Assembly (NCBI GenBank): GCA_945861885.1
Contig: CAMAVR010000021.1
Span: 1-50,861 of the forward strand
Length of the DNA: 50,861 nt
Direction: 5' to 3'
Source of the DNA: Nannocystis exedens
GTDB lineage: Bacteria > Myxococcota_A > Polyangia > Polyangiales > Polyangiaceae
Made by a program: the position numbers and the translations under genes. The stretch's first letter is position 1, and each line of letters opens with the position of its first letter. Below the pieces are notes generated by a model. The model saw nothing but the letters and a program-made list of their open reading frames with translations. It had not been told where the DNA came from and searched no databases. Positions 40,961 to 49,884 of the stretch are shown one piece after another.

Positions 40961-42364
40961 ATGGCTGTTTTCGGCTATCGCGGGATTGTTGTTGCCACCG
41001 GCAAGCAGGTGCATGGGGTTCGCGACGCCGACAACCATAAAGTTCTGCGCGCCGCGCTAAGGCGTGAGGGGATTCTTCTCACCGCCGCAGCCGAAGAGAA
41101 AAAAGGGGCCGCAGCAAGCGGAAAAAGCCTCGATATCGGCGCATTTTTCCGAAAAATCACCACCGACGACATCGGGATGATGACGCGTCAGCTCGCAACG
41201 CTCGTCCGCGCGGGGATTCCGCTCGTCGAGGCCGTGAGCGCGCTCACCGAACAGGTCGACAAGATTGAGCTGAAGCGAATTTTGACCCAAGTGCGCGACC
41301 AGTTGAACGAAGGGAGTTCGCTCGCGAAAGCGCTCGAACCGCACGCAAAAGTCTTTTCAAATTTGTACGTCAATATGATCGCCGCGGGTGAAGCGTCGGG
41401 GACACTCGAAGATGTGCTCGAGCGGCTTGCCGATTACATCGAAGGGCAGTCGAAGTTAAAGTCGAAAGTAAGCGCCGCGCTCGCATACCCCGTCCTGATG
41501 CTCGTTATCGGTACCGTTCTGATCAGCATCATGATGATCGTCGTAGTCCCGAAAGTGACGAGCATCTTCGCGAGTCTCGATCGCGCGCTCCCTTGGTACA
41601 CAACGCTTCTGATCGCGGTTTCAAGCGCGATCGGGTCGACGCAGATGCTCGGTTTCATCGTCTCGACAATCACGATTGTGCTCGTGCGCCGAGCGATGGC
41701 GCCGCCGCAAGCAAGCGCGACGGTGAACATGACGACTCATCGAGTGATCGCCGGCATTGCGGTCGGCGTCCTTCTATTGTGCGCATTTTTAGGGAGCTCT
41801 TTTCTCGCTTACGGAGAAGGGATCATCCTGGGCGTTATTGTCGGGTACGGCGTAGCGCGTCTCATGGCGTATCTGGCGACGCCCGAAGGGCTCTACAAGC
41901 GCGATAGCATGATGCTTCAGCTGCCGGTTTTTGGTTCGCTGCTCCGCATGCTCGCTGTCGCGCGGTTTTCGCGCACGCTCTCAACGCTGCTAAAAAGCGG
42001 CGTTCCAGTACTTCGCGCGATGGCGATCGTCAAAAATGTTCTCGACAACGCGCGCCTCGAAAAAGTGATTCAAGAGGCGACAGGGTCGATTCGTGAAGGC
42101 GAATCGATCGCGCTTCCGCTCAAGCGAAGCGGCGACTTTCCGCCGATCGTCATTCACATGATTGCCGTCGGCGAAAAGAGCGGGCAGCTCGAACAGATGC
42201 TCGAGAACGTGGCCCAGTCGTACGACGTCCAGGTCGAAACCAAAGTGCAGGCGCTAACCAGCCTGCTCGAGCCGCTCATGATTGTGATCATGGGGGGGTC
42301 GGTCGGCTTCATCGCGTTTTCGATATTAATGCCGCTAATTCAACTCAACGACTTTCAGAATTAG
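40961..42364 (+). CDS. gspF: Type II secretion platform protein GspF, with extra membrane segments
   Basis: 467 residues against about 405 in the family. Two T2SSF domains: MMTRQLATLVRAGIPLVEAVSAL and FSRTLSTLLKSGVPVLRAMAIV. Between them the usual two helices are joined by an extra ~60 residues containing hydrophobic stretches MLGFIVSTITIVLV and VIAGIAVGVLLLCAFLGSSF, so five membrane segments rather than three are likely. Ends with the normal last helix (PLMIVIMGGSVGFIAFSIL). Starts 6 bp after gspE. Confidence 0.92.
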   Translation: MAVFGYRGIVVATGKQVHGVRDADNHKVLRAALRREGILLTAAAEEKKGAAASGKSLDIGAFFRKITTDDIGMMTRQLATLVRAGIPLVEAVSALTEQVDKIELKRILTQVRDQLNEGSSLAKALEPHAKVFSNLYVNMIAAGEASGTLEDVLERLADYIEGQSKLKSKVSAALAYPVLMLVIGTVLISIMMIVVVPKVTSIFASLDRALPWYTTLLIAVSSAIGSTQMLGFIVSTITIVLVRRAMAPPQASATVNMTTHRVIAGIAVGVLLLCAFLGSSFLAYGEGIILGVIVGYGVARLMAYLATPEGLYKRDSMMLQLPVFGSLLRMLAVARFSRTLSTLLKSGVPVLRAMAIVKNVLDNARLEKVIQEATGSIREGESIALPLKRSGDFPPIVIHMIAVGEKSGQLEQMLENVAQSYDVQVETKVQALTSLLEPLMIVIMGGSVGFIAFSILMPLIQLNDFQN

Positions 42365-42378
42365 CAAATTGAGGAGCG

Positions 42379-42768
42379 ATGGCCCGAAAGCGAATACGAA
42401 CGATTTTTTTCCCCTGGGAGCTCCGCGACGGCGTTTTTGCGTCGCTCGGTCGCGCCCGGGTCCGAATTGCAATCGTGTCGGTATTGGCTATCGCACTCGT
42501 TGTTCTGATCGGTCAGCGCGCGTCGTACAAATCGGCGCTTCGTGCAACGCGCGCGTCGATCACCACGGCGATCGCTGCAATCGATTCGTATCGCGCCGAC
42601 AGCGGCGTCTGCCCGCGAACGTTCGCGGAACTTGTTGCAAATCGGTACGTGCGCAGAGTGCCGACAGATGGATGGGGGGCAGAGCTAAAGTTCGCCTGTT
42701 CGGTTCAAGATGACGTGCCAACTGTTGCGGTCTGGAGCGATGGTCCGAACGGTGAACGCGTGCAATAA
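42379..42768 (+). CDS. GspG-like membrane-anchored protein without prepilin leader
   Basis: 129 residues. One transmembrane helix (IAIVSVLAIALVVLIG, ~35-50), then a soluble part resembling the C-terminal half of the major pseudopilin: ITTAIAAIDSYRADSGVCPRTFAELVANRYVRRVPTDGWG. No G-x4-E prepilin peptidase site precedes the helix, so it would stay in the inner membrane rather than enter the pilus. Sits between gspF and gspG, 14 and 21 bp from them. Role unknown; a platform-bound assembly partner is conceivable. Confidence 0.7.
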   Translation: MARKRIRTIFFPWELRDGVFASLGRARVRIAIVSVLAIALVVLIGQRASYKSALRATRASITTAIAAIDSYRADSGVCPRTFAELVANRYVRRVPTDGWGAELKFACSVQDDVPTVAVWSDGPNGERVQ

Positions 42769-42789
42769 CGAGAAAAAAGGGATATTTCT

Positions 42790-43221
42790 ATGATGATCGA
42801 GCGAGCAGAATTAAATGTGGGGGTGGGCTGGCGCCGGCAGCATGCACGACTTCAACGTGGCGTGACCCTCGTCGAAGTTATGATCGTCGTCGTTATTTTG
42901 GGGCTAATTTCGGCCGGTGCGGCCGTTGCGATCTTCCCGCGCCTCCGCGAAGCGCAGCAGAAGACGACGCGCACAAGCGCGCAAGAGCTACGTCGTGCAG
43001 CAGAAACATGGCGAGGGACGCACGCGAGCGATATCTGCCCGACGCCTCAGACTTTGGTTCAAGACAAGCTCCTCGATTCGTCGAGTACCGTGAACGACGC
43101 CTGGGGGACTCCGTTCCGTATTGTCTGCGAAGAAGAAGAAACGGTCGTCTTCAGCCTCGGCCCCGACAAGAAAGAGAGCGCCGACGACATTCGCGTCCCG
43201 GAGGCGCCAAAGGCGCAATAA
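42790..43221 (+). CDS. gspG: Major pseudopilin GspG
   Basis: 143 residues with a ~33-residue leader, longer than usual, before the prepilin site RG/VTLVEVMIVVVILGLISAGA with Glu5. The C-terminal half has CPTPQTLVQDKLL and VNDAWGTPFRIVCEEE, the GspG core fold with a Cys pair. A second Met codon follows the first, but the leader stays long either way. Confidence 0.9.
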   Translation: MMIERAELNVGVGWRRQHARLQRGVTLVEVMIVVVILGLISAGAAVAIFPRLREAQQKTTRTSAQELRRAAETWRGTHASDICPTPQTLVQDKLLDSSSTVNDAWGTPFRIVCEEEETVVFSLGPDKKESADDIRVPEAPKAQ

Positions 43222-43224
43222 GCA

Positions 43225-43959
43225 ATGAGCAGTAGACGGGCTTCTCCCAAGTCTTTTGCGCGCGCACGCGCGCGAGGGGTGACGCTCGTCGAAATTCTCG
43301 TCGTGATGGTGATCATATCGCTTGTTGTCGGCGGGATCATCGGAGGGACGGGGCAGCTTTCGTCGGCGAAGCTCAAGCGTGCGACAACGATGATCGCCGG
43401 CGGCGTAAAAATGAGCTACACGCGGGCCACCGCGCGCTCTCGCAATCTGCGCATCGTATTTGACCTCGACGCGCAGACGATGTGGCTCGAAGAAGGTGAC
43501 ATGCCGATGCTTGTTCAGTCGAAAGACAAGACAGGCACCGGCGGCGCCGAAGCGGTCACGGAGGCAGAGAAAGTAGCGGTTGCGGAGAGTATGGGGATTT
43601 TAAAAGGGCCAAAAGTCCCGCGTGCCCGCTACAAGCCGGTGAACATCGCGGGGTTTGAAGACGACGAAGGGGCCGGCAAAGGGGTGCGCCCACTCGGCGG
43701 GAAGATCACGTTTCGGAGCGTGCAGACGTCGCACGACGATGAGCCGCGCACCAGCGGTCGCGCGTATCTTTATTTTTGGCCCGGCGGGCAGACCGAACGT
43801 GCGAGCATTCAAGTAAGGATCGGGACGTCGCTTGACGATGGGCAGACGCTGACCGTGCTTGTCTCACCGCTGACGGGGCGAGTGTCGATAAAAGCGGGGC
43901 CGGTCCCGCTGCCAGAGCCGCTCGACGATCGGGCGGCATCGGAGAGAGAAGACCGATGA
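43225..43959 (+). CDS. gspH: Minor pseudopilin GspH
   Basis: 244 residues. Basic leader, then cleavage site RG/VTLVEILVVMVIISLVVGG with Glu5. The body follows GspH: a helix and a beta domain (MIAGGVKMSYTRATARSRNLRIVFDLDAQTMWLEEGDM, LYFWPGGQTERASIQV). Position between gspG and gspI supports the assignment. Overlaps gspI by 4 bp. Confidence 0.85.
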   Translation: MSSRRASPKSFARARARGVTLVEILVVMVIISLVVGGIIGGTGQLSSAKLKRATTMIAGGVKMSYTRATARSRNLRIVFDLDAQTMWLEEGDMPMLVQSKDKTGTGGAEAVTEAEKVAVAESMGILKGPKVPRARYKPVNIAGFEDDEGAGKGVRPLGGKITFRSVQTSHDDEPRTSGRAYLYFWPGGQTERASIQVRIGTSLDDGQTLTVLVSPLTGRVSIKAGPVPLPEPLDDRAASEREDR

Positions 43960-44693
43960 AGCGCGGTTTTTCGCTCCTCGAAGTGATGATGGCCGTCGCG
44001 ATTCTCGGGCTCTCGCTATCGGTTATTTTATCGGCGCAAGGGGGTATTTCTGCGGGGAACAAAGCAGCGGCCAACATGGGGCGCGCGATCACGGCGGCGC
44101 GTTGCCGCATGTCCGAAGTAGAGCTCAAGCTCCTGAAAAACGGCTACGCGATTTTGGATGAAGTCATCTCCGAGGAAAAATGTTGCGAAGATGTTGAAGA
44201 CCCGGGCGTCACATGCGACACGCGCACCGAAAAAGTCGAGCTGCCGCCGATGTCATCGACCAGCTCCGACGGCGGCGCAGGCCTAGCAAGCCTAGCGGCA
44301 CTGAGCGGCGGAGATGCTGGGCTGGCCGGAGGAGCGGGGCTCAATTTTGACGCGGGGATTGGCGGGATTGGCGCTGGGATGCAATCGCAGATCATGGGGG
44401 CCGGGGGCACCGGCGGGATTATTCAATCGCTGATGGGGATGGTCTATCCGATGCTGAAATCGACATTGGAGGCATCGATTCGGCGGATAACGGTGGTCGT
44501 GAAATGGAAAGAAGGGCCAAACGCGCGCGAATTCACACTCGTGCAATACGTCACAAATCCGCAGCAAGCGTCCCTCCTGGGCGGGTTTGGGATGGATGGT
44601 GGTCTGCCGATGCTGTCGCCTTCGGGAGCAGGGGGGGCAGCAGCTCCAGGCGGTCAGAGGACAACCGGCGCGCAACCTCCGGTGACGCGTTAG
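43956..44693 (+). CDS. gspI: Minor pseudopilin GspI
   Basis: 245 residues, starting MKRG/FSLLEVMMAVAILGLSLSV, a minimal leader with Glu5. About 100 residues longer than usual because of a Gly/Ala-rich middle (GGAGLASLAALSGGDAGLAGGAG, read in two halves) before VVVKWKEGPNAREFTLVQYV, the usual GspI strand. Start overlaps gspH; stop abuts gspJ (TAG-ATG). Confidence 0.82.
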   Translation: MKRGFSLLEVMMAVAILGLSLSVILSAQGGISAGNKAAANMGRAITAARCRMSEVELKLLKNGYAILDEVISEEKCCEDVEDPGVTCDTRTEKVELPPMSSTSSDGGAGLASLAALSGGDAGLAGGAGLNFDAGIGGIGAGMQSQIMGAGGTGGIIQSLMGMVYPMLKSTLEASIRRITVVVKWKEGPNAREFTLVQYVTNPQQASLLGGFGMDGGLPMLSPSGAGGAAAPGGQRTTGAQPPVTR

Positions 44694-45383
44694 ATGCGCC
44701 GATCGAACCAAAGAGGGATGTCGCTCCTCGAAGTGCTCGTATCGCTTGCTGTGCTCGCGATGATCTCGCTTCTGATTTATGGCGCGTTCGATTCGCTCAA
44801 TCGCGGCAAGCGCGCAGAGGCGACGCGAACCGATCGAGCAAGGCAAGGGCGCGAATCGGTGCTCCGCATGACGCGCGAATTTGCCGGCGCCTATCTGTCG
44901 ATGCACATCCCTTACGTGACTGCACTGATCACCGGCAAAGCCGTCTTTATCGGCAGGCCCGGAGCGACGTTTGATCGCGTCGATTTTGCGTCATTTTCGC
45001 ACCGCCGCATCGACCGTGACGCGAAAGAATCGGATCAGTGCGAGATCGGCTATTTTGTCGTGTCTGACCCAGAAAATTCCGAAAAGAAAGATCTCGTGCG
45101 CCGCGAGCAGACGCCGATCGATCTCGATCCGGAGCGCGGCGGAGTCATCAATGTTCTCGCAGAAGACATCGAGGCGCTCAATTTTCGCTATCTTGATTCG
45201 ATGACCGGCATGTGGGTCGAGCGGTGGGACACGACGCAGATGTCAGGGCAGCCGAATCGTCTGCCGCTGCAAGTCCGAATCACGCTCGTGATGAAAGGCG
45301 TGACGAACGCACCGTCGACAACTTACACAACGAAGACGCCGATTTTTATTCAGCAACCGCTCTCATTCGGGATTCTGCAATGA
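44694..45383 (+). CDS. gspJ: Minor pseudopilin GspJ
   Basis: 229 residues. Leader and site RG/MSLLEVLVSLAVLAMISLLI with Glu5. C-terminal part typical of GspJ: LVRREQTPIDLDPERGG, VLAEDIEALNFRYLDSMTGMWVERWD, LPLQVRITLVMKG. Forms the tip with GspI and GspK. Stop overlaps the gspK start by ATGA. Confidence 0.88.
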   Translation: MRRSNQRGMSLLEVLVSLAVLAMISLLIYGAFDSLNRGKRAEATRTDRARQGRESVLRMTREFAGAYLSMHIPYVTALITGKAVFIGRPGATFDRVDFASFSHRRIDRDAKESDQCEIGYFVVSDPENSEKKDLVRREQTPIDLDPERGGVINVLAEDIEALNFRYLDSMTGMWVERWDTTQMSGQPNRLPLQVRITLVMKGVTNAPSTTYTTKTPIFIQQPLSFGILQ

Positions 45384-46771
45384 AGCGCGCCATCGGTCGC
45401 CGTCGTAAAAATCGCGCGAATGAGCGCGGTATTGCGCTCATTATGGTGATGGGCGCGATCGCCGTGCTCACGGTGCTTCTTGCCGATTTTCAAGACGATG
45501 GGAGCGCGGAGCTTGCCAGCGCGATGGGCGACCGCGATGGGGTGCAGGCGGAATATTTTGCGAAGAGCGCGATCAACTTATCGCGCCTCCTTATTGCGAC
45601 AGAGCCGACAATTCGGACAGCGCTCGCACCGGTTTTTATGATGATGCAGCGCACCCCGCCGCAGCTCCCGGTTTGGCAATTTAGCGATCGACTGCTCGGC
45701 GCGTTCAACGATGCCGAAGGGGCGAAAGACTTTGCGGCGACGACTGGCGTCGATTTATCGCTAGGAAAGAATCTAGGCCTCCCCGGCGGCCGTTTTGAAG
45801 TAAAAATTGTCGACGAAGATTCAAAGATTAACGCAAACCTCGGCGCGTCAAACGAGATTCGTCACATCCGCCTCGCGAAGCAACTTCTCGGTTTGATGGC
45901 GCCGCCGGCGAATAACCCGCTTTTTGAGCAGCGTGATACCGACGGTCAGTATCACGATCGGATGCAAATTTGCGCCGCGATCATCGACTGGGCAGACCCG
46001 GACGAGAACTTTTTTAATTGCGATTTGACGCAGCGAGGGGGCGGCTCTGGCGGCGCCGAAGACGCGTATTATCAGCTGTTAAAAAAGCCGTTTCGCCGAA
46101 AAAACGCCCCATACGATTCGCTCGAAGAGCTGCACGTTGTGCGGGGGGTTGGCGAGGATTTTTGGGCGACGTTCGTCGACCCAGACCCGGAGCGCCCCGA
46201 GAAGCGGACGATGACCGTCTGGGGACAGGGGGCCATCAACGTGAACACGGCGACCGCGCAGACGCTCTTGGCTCTTGTGTGCTCGGATACCACAGAAGCA
46301 GACGTTTGCACCGATCCGACGCAAGCCGGCGCGTTTTTGACAGGCGTGACGCTCGGTCAGGGGGTTAGCATGGGGGCGCCGATGTTCGGCACGCCAGGCG
46401 ATTTTATGGCGACTCTTCGCGGGGAAGGCATGCTTGGTCCGATGTTGAAGACGGTCGGCATGAAACCGATAAAGTTCAAATCGGACGCGGAGTTTGCAAA
46501 AACGATTACAACAGAAAGCAAAATGTTTTCAATCTACGCGATAGGTATCGTGAAAGGATATCGGCGCGAAACGAGGGTAAAAATACAAGCGGTTGTCGAT
46601 TTTCGGAATGCGCCGCCACCGACGGCTCTTCCTATCCCAGGGCAGGCGGGAGCTCCGGGCGCTCCGGGTAGCTCGCAGCCGCCGCGACCTGCAGGTTCAT
46701 CCCCGGACGCGATTGCGGCTGCATTGCGGCCGAGCACAGGCGGCCAAATCGTATATTATCGGATCGAGTAG
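45380..46771 (+). CDS. gspK: Minor pseudopilin GspK
   Basis: 463 residues from the ATG at 45380. Leader RRRKNRANERG, then the hydrophobic helix IALIMVMGAIAVLTVLLADF, which lacks Glu5, as is normal for GspK. Large alpha domain: VQAEYFAKSAINLSRLL, VKIVDEDSKINANLG, ICAAIIDWADPDENFF and a GINVNTA-type NVNTATAQTL. A Pro/Gly-rich tail follows (~415-450). Caps the pseudopilus. Confidence 0.88.
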   Translation: MKRAIGRRRKNRANERGIALIMVMGAIAVLTVLLADFQDDGSAELASAMGDRDGVQAEYFAKSAINLSRLLIATEPTIRTALAPVFMMMQRTPPQLPVWQFSDRLLGAFNDAEGAKDFAATTGVDLSLGKNLGLPGGRFEVKIVDEDSKINANLGASNEIRHIRLAKQLLGLMAPPANNPLFEQRDTDGQYHDRMQICAAIIDWADPDENFFNCDLTQRGGGSGGAEDAYYQLLKKPFRRKNAPYDSLEELHVVRGVGEDFWATFVDPDPERPEKRTMTVWGQGAINVNTATAQTLLALVCSDTTEADVCTDPTQAGAFLTGVTLGQGVSMGAPMFGTPGDFMATLRGEGMLGPMLKTVGMKPIKFKSDAEFAKTITTESKMFSIYAIGIVKGYRRETRVKIQAVVDFRNAPPPTALPIPGQAGAPGAPGSSQPPRPAGSSPDAIAAALRPSTGGQIVYYRIE

Positions 46772-46809
46772 CTGCATGTGGCTCATGCGTCTGTTGAGGA
46801 TTTAGACCT

Positions 46810-48324
46810 ATGGCGATAAGTGTGGGGATCGATATTGGAACGACGGCGGTCAAAGTGGCCGCTGTGCGCGCGTCATACCGCAAAGTGATTCTTACGTCGC
46901 TCGTCGCCGTTGAAGTCGGCGAAGGTGGCGTCGAAGCGGCGATTAAAAAAGCGGTGAGCGCTGCCGTTCTCGGTGGGGTGCGGCAGGGCGATTCGGTCGC
47001 CATTGCGCTTCCGGGGACGCGCGCCGTCGTGCGAACGCTTCGCGTACCCTCAAGCGCCCAGCGTCAGCTGAATGAAGTGCTGAAATTTGAGCTCGAAGCG
47101 CAAGTCCCGCTCGATGTCCCTCAAACAGTGTTCGATTACGTCATTTTGCCGCGCGATCCAGAGCGGAAAAACGAGCTGAATATTCAGTGCGCCGTCGCCG
47201 AAATTGCGGATGTTCGCGAGCGAATTACGCTTGTTCGTACCGCCACAGGCGTCGAGCCGGAGCGCGTTGGGATTGGGTCGTATTCGCTCGCACCGCTCGT
47301 TAACGTCACCCCTGCGCTTGCATCCGGTGAAGTCGTTGTCGTTCTCGATTTAGGGGTCCGCACGAGCGAAGTGATGATCGTTCAAGACGGTCAGCCAACG
47401 TTCGCACGAACGCTATCGCTCGGCACCGAAGGGCTCCCTGCGAGCGCATCGCACCTCGCGCGCGAGATTCGCATGTCAATTTCAGCGCATCGAGCCGCGG
47501 GCGGTGAAGCGCCGGTGCGAGTCTATTTGTGCGGCGGAGGCGCGGCGGTCTCGGGCGCCGAAGGGTTCTTGTCGAGTGCGCTCGACCTGCCGGTGCAGAT
47601 GCTCCCCGATCCGGTTCTAGAGCTTGCTGCCGGCGTGAATTTTACGACAACCCCCTACGGCCGTTTCGCGAAAGCGATCGGTCTGGCGCTAAGCGTTTCG
47701 GGCGGGGGAGCAGGCTTCAATCTGCGTCGCGGTGCGCTGACGTTTGAGCGCGGGTTCGCCTGGATGCAAGAGCGAACGCCGGTCCTTGTTGGGCTCTTCG
47801 CATTTGTGTTCGTGACGTTTTTGTTTGCTACGGCGTCGCAGCTCTACGCGATCAGCAAAGAGCACGATATCCTTGAAAAAGCGCTCGGCGATGTGACTGC
47901 CGAAGTTCTCGGCGAGGCGACAACCGATCCGTCGCGCACCTCAGAGCTCGTCGCGCAGCAGTCGGAGGGGACGGACGAAGACCCGATGCCGCACGTCGAC
48001 GCATACGATGTGCTGGTGAAAATTTCGCAGGCGGTCCCCGCATCGATGGTTCACGATATCGACGAGCTCGATATACAAAAAGGGCATGTGGTCATTCACG
48101 GGATTGTCGGGTCAATCCCCGACGCGCAGAGCATCGCCACGGCTCTTAGCGGAGACGCTTGTTTCAACGACGTAAAAGTGACACGAACCAATCAAGCGGT
48201 CGGCGCCGACAGGCAAAAGTACGTGATCGAATTTGATCTGCGATGCCCAGAGGATGCCAAAGGTCCCAAGAAGAAAGAGGTAGCGGCGGCACCAGGCGGC
48301 AGCACCACCGGGGGAGGAAAGTAA
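46810..48324 (+). CDS. gspL: Type II secretion protein GspL (PilM-like actin fold)
   Basis: 504 residues. The N-terminal cytoplasmic part is an actin-like ATPase fold of the PilM/GspL type (VGIDIGTTAVKVAAVRAS, LDLGVRTSEVMIV, CGGGAAVSGAEGFL). One membrane helix follows (TPVLVGLFAFVFVTFLFATA, ~325-345), then a periplasmic ferredoxin-like domain. PilM and PilN-like parts are thus in one chain, as in GspL. Overlaps gspM by one base (TAATG). Confidence 0.85.
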   Translation: MAISVGIDIGTTAVKVAAVRASYRKVILTSLVAVEVGEGGVEAAIKKAVSAAVLGGVRQGDSVAIALPGTRAVVRTLRVPSSAQRQLNEVLKFELEAQVPLDVPQTVFDYVILPRDPERKNELNIQCAVAEIADVRERITLVRTATGVEPERVGIGSYSLAPLVNVTPALASGEVVVVLDLGVRTSEVMIVQDGQPTFARTLSLGTEGLPASASHLAREIRMSISAHRAAGGEAPVRVYLCGGGAAVSGAEGFLSSALDLPVQMLPDPVLELAAGVNFTTTPYGRFAKAIGLALSVSGGGAGFNLRRGALTFERGFAWMQERTPVLVGLFAFVFVTFLFATASQLYAISKEHDILEKALGDVTAEVLGEATTDPSRTSELVAQQSEGTDEDPMPHVDAYDVLVKISQAVPASMVHDIDELDIQKGHVVIHGIVGSIPDAQSIATALSGDACFNDVKVTRTNQAVGADRQKYVIEFDLRCPEDAKGPKKKEVAAAPGGSTTGGGK

Positions 48325-48890
48325 TGGCTGCCGGAAAAACTGCCCGAAAAATCGGGCTAAATCCACGCGAGCGCGGGCTGATGATGCTGCTCGCAATTAT
48401 CGCCTGCGTGATCGTATTTGTCGGCGCGCCGGTCGGAGTGTTGGTGCTCGTTGACAGTCGCTCGTCGGCGAACAACGAGCTTCGCTCCGCGATCGATCTC
48501 GTGCAGACATCGCGCGACAAGATTCGTGAGCGCCGCGCGCGCAAAGAGGCGGTGCTAAGGCGCTACGAGCACAAAACACCGGCGCTCGCAGGCTATCTCG
48601 AGCAGACCGCGCGCGAACTAAAACTCGAAGTAACCGATTCCGTAGACCGCCCCGAGATCCCGCAGGGGAAAAAGTTCGTCGAGCGTCAGACGATCATCCA
48701 CTTTCGAAAGGTCGCGATGGGGCCGTTCGTTCAATGGCTTGAAAAGATCGAAACAAGCGGCAACGCACTCGTCGTGAGCCGTCTCAACATTCGCAAGCGA
48801 TCGGGCGAACCAAACTCATACGATATCGAAGTCGGCGTGTCGGCCTACGACCGAATTGCCGAGGCGCCGAAGAAGGACGAGAAACCATGA
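48324..48890 (+). CDS. gspM: Type II secretion protein GspM
   Basis: 188 residues from the ATG at 48324. NPRERGLMMLLAIIACVIVFV is the usual N-terminal anchor of GspM (with the short NPRERxL cytoplasmic part). A coiled-coil (LVQTSRDKIRERRARKEAVLRR) and a small ferredoxin-like domain (VAMGPFVQWLEKIETSGNALVVSRLNIRKR) follow. Partners GspL. Overlaps gspN by ATGA. Confidence 0.85.
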   Translation: MAAGKTARKIGLNPRERGLMMLLAIIACVIVFVGAPVGVLVLVDSRSSANNELRSAIDLVQTSRDKIRERRARKEAVLRRYEHKTPALAGYLEQTARELKLEVTDSVDRPEIPQGKKFVERQTIIHFRKVAMGPFVQWLEKIETSGNALVVSRLNIRKRSGEPNSYDIEVGVSAYDRIAEAPKKDEKP

Positions 48891-49879
48891 AGGCAAGTCT
48901 GAAGAAGGGCGGCCTGATAGGTGGCTACGTACTTTTTTTCATTGTCGCGACGGCGTTTTTTGCGAGCATCGTCTTCCCGTACCAGCGCGTGCGCGACAGA
49001 ATTGTCGCGGCATACAATACGGACCAAGCGAAGTCCGGCGGGGGGAATCGGCTGTCGATTGGCGAAATGTCGGCGTCATGGTTCCCCGGCGTGTCGTTTC
49101 ATGACTTGACATTAGCGATGCCCTCGAGCGACCCGATGCGTCCGCCGACTGAGCTAAAAGTCGAGTCGGGGCGCGTGCGATTGGGGATCATGTCGCTCCT
49201 CGTTGGGACGAAGCGGATTAACTTTTCGCTCAACGCCTTCGGGGGGAATATTTCGGGGAGCACTGTTCTCGGGTCGAGCCAATCGCTCTCTGTCGACTTA
49301 TCGGATATCGAGTTTTCGCAAGTCGGTCTCATCACCGAGGCGATCGGCGTGCCAACAGAGGGGAAGTTGAACGGCGAAATTAGCTTCACGGTTCCCGACG
49401 GGAAGGCGGCGAAAGCGAGCGGGTCGATTTCGCTCGAAGCGACCGATCTCGCGATCGGTGACGGCAAGGCGAAAATAAAAGGGGCGCTCGCACTCCCACG
49501 CATCGACGTCGGGTCGCTAACGATCACCGCCGAAGCAAAAGATGGGGTGCTAAAATTCTCGAAAATCGCCGCCGGCGGCAAAGATCTCGAGCTCCAGGGC
49601 GACGGGAAGGTTCAGCTGCGTGACAACCTAGGCGAATCGACGGTCGATCTGAACGTAAAGTTCAAAATCAACGACGCCTATCGAGGGAAGAGCCAGGCGA
49701 CAAAAGATCTCTTCGGTACGCCAGGTTCAAACGCGCCGGCGCTAATTGAAATCGGCGATGCGCGCATTAAGCAGTCGAAACGGGCCGACGGGTTTTACGC
49801 ATTGCGAGTGCGCGGGCCTCTATCACGAATCGACTTCTCGCCAGCGGCGGGTGCAGGCAGTTCATCTTTAGCTAGGTAG
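48887..49879 (+). CDS. gspN: Type II secretion protein GspN
   Basis: 330 residues. N-terminal membrane helix (GYVLFFIVATAFFASIVFPY), then repeated AsmA-like beta strands (LSIGEMSASWFPGVSFHDLTLAM, GRVRLGIMSLLVGTKRINFSLNAFGGNISG, ISLEATDLAIGDGKAKIKGAL). It is the long GspN form found in Myxococcota and relatives. Last gsp gene of the operon. Confidence 0.85.
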   Translation: MKASLKKGGLIGGYVLFFIVATAFFASIVFPYQRVRDRIVAAYNTDQAKSGGGNRLSIGEMSASWFPGVSFHDLTLAMPSSDPMRPPTELKVESGRVRLGIMSLLVGTKRINFSLNAFGGNISGSTVLGSSQSLSVDLSDIEFSQVGLITEAIGVPTEGKLNGEISFTVPDGKAAKASGSISLEATDLAIGDGKAKIKGALALPRIDVGSLTITAEAKDGVLKFSKIAAGGKDLELQGDGKVQLRDNLGESTVDLNVKFKINDAYRGKSQATKDLFGTPGSNAPALIEIGDARIKQSKRADGFYALRVRGPLSRIDFSPAAGAGSSSLAR

Positions 49880-49884
49880 GTAGT

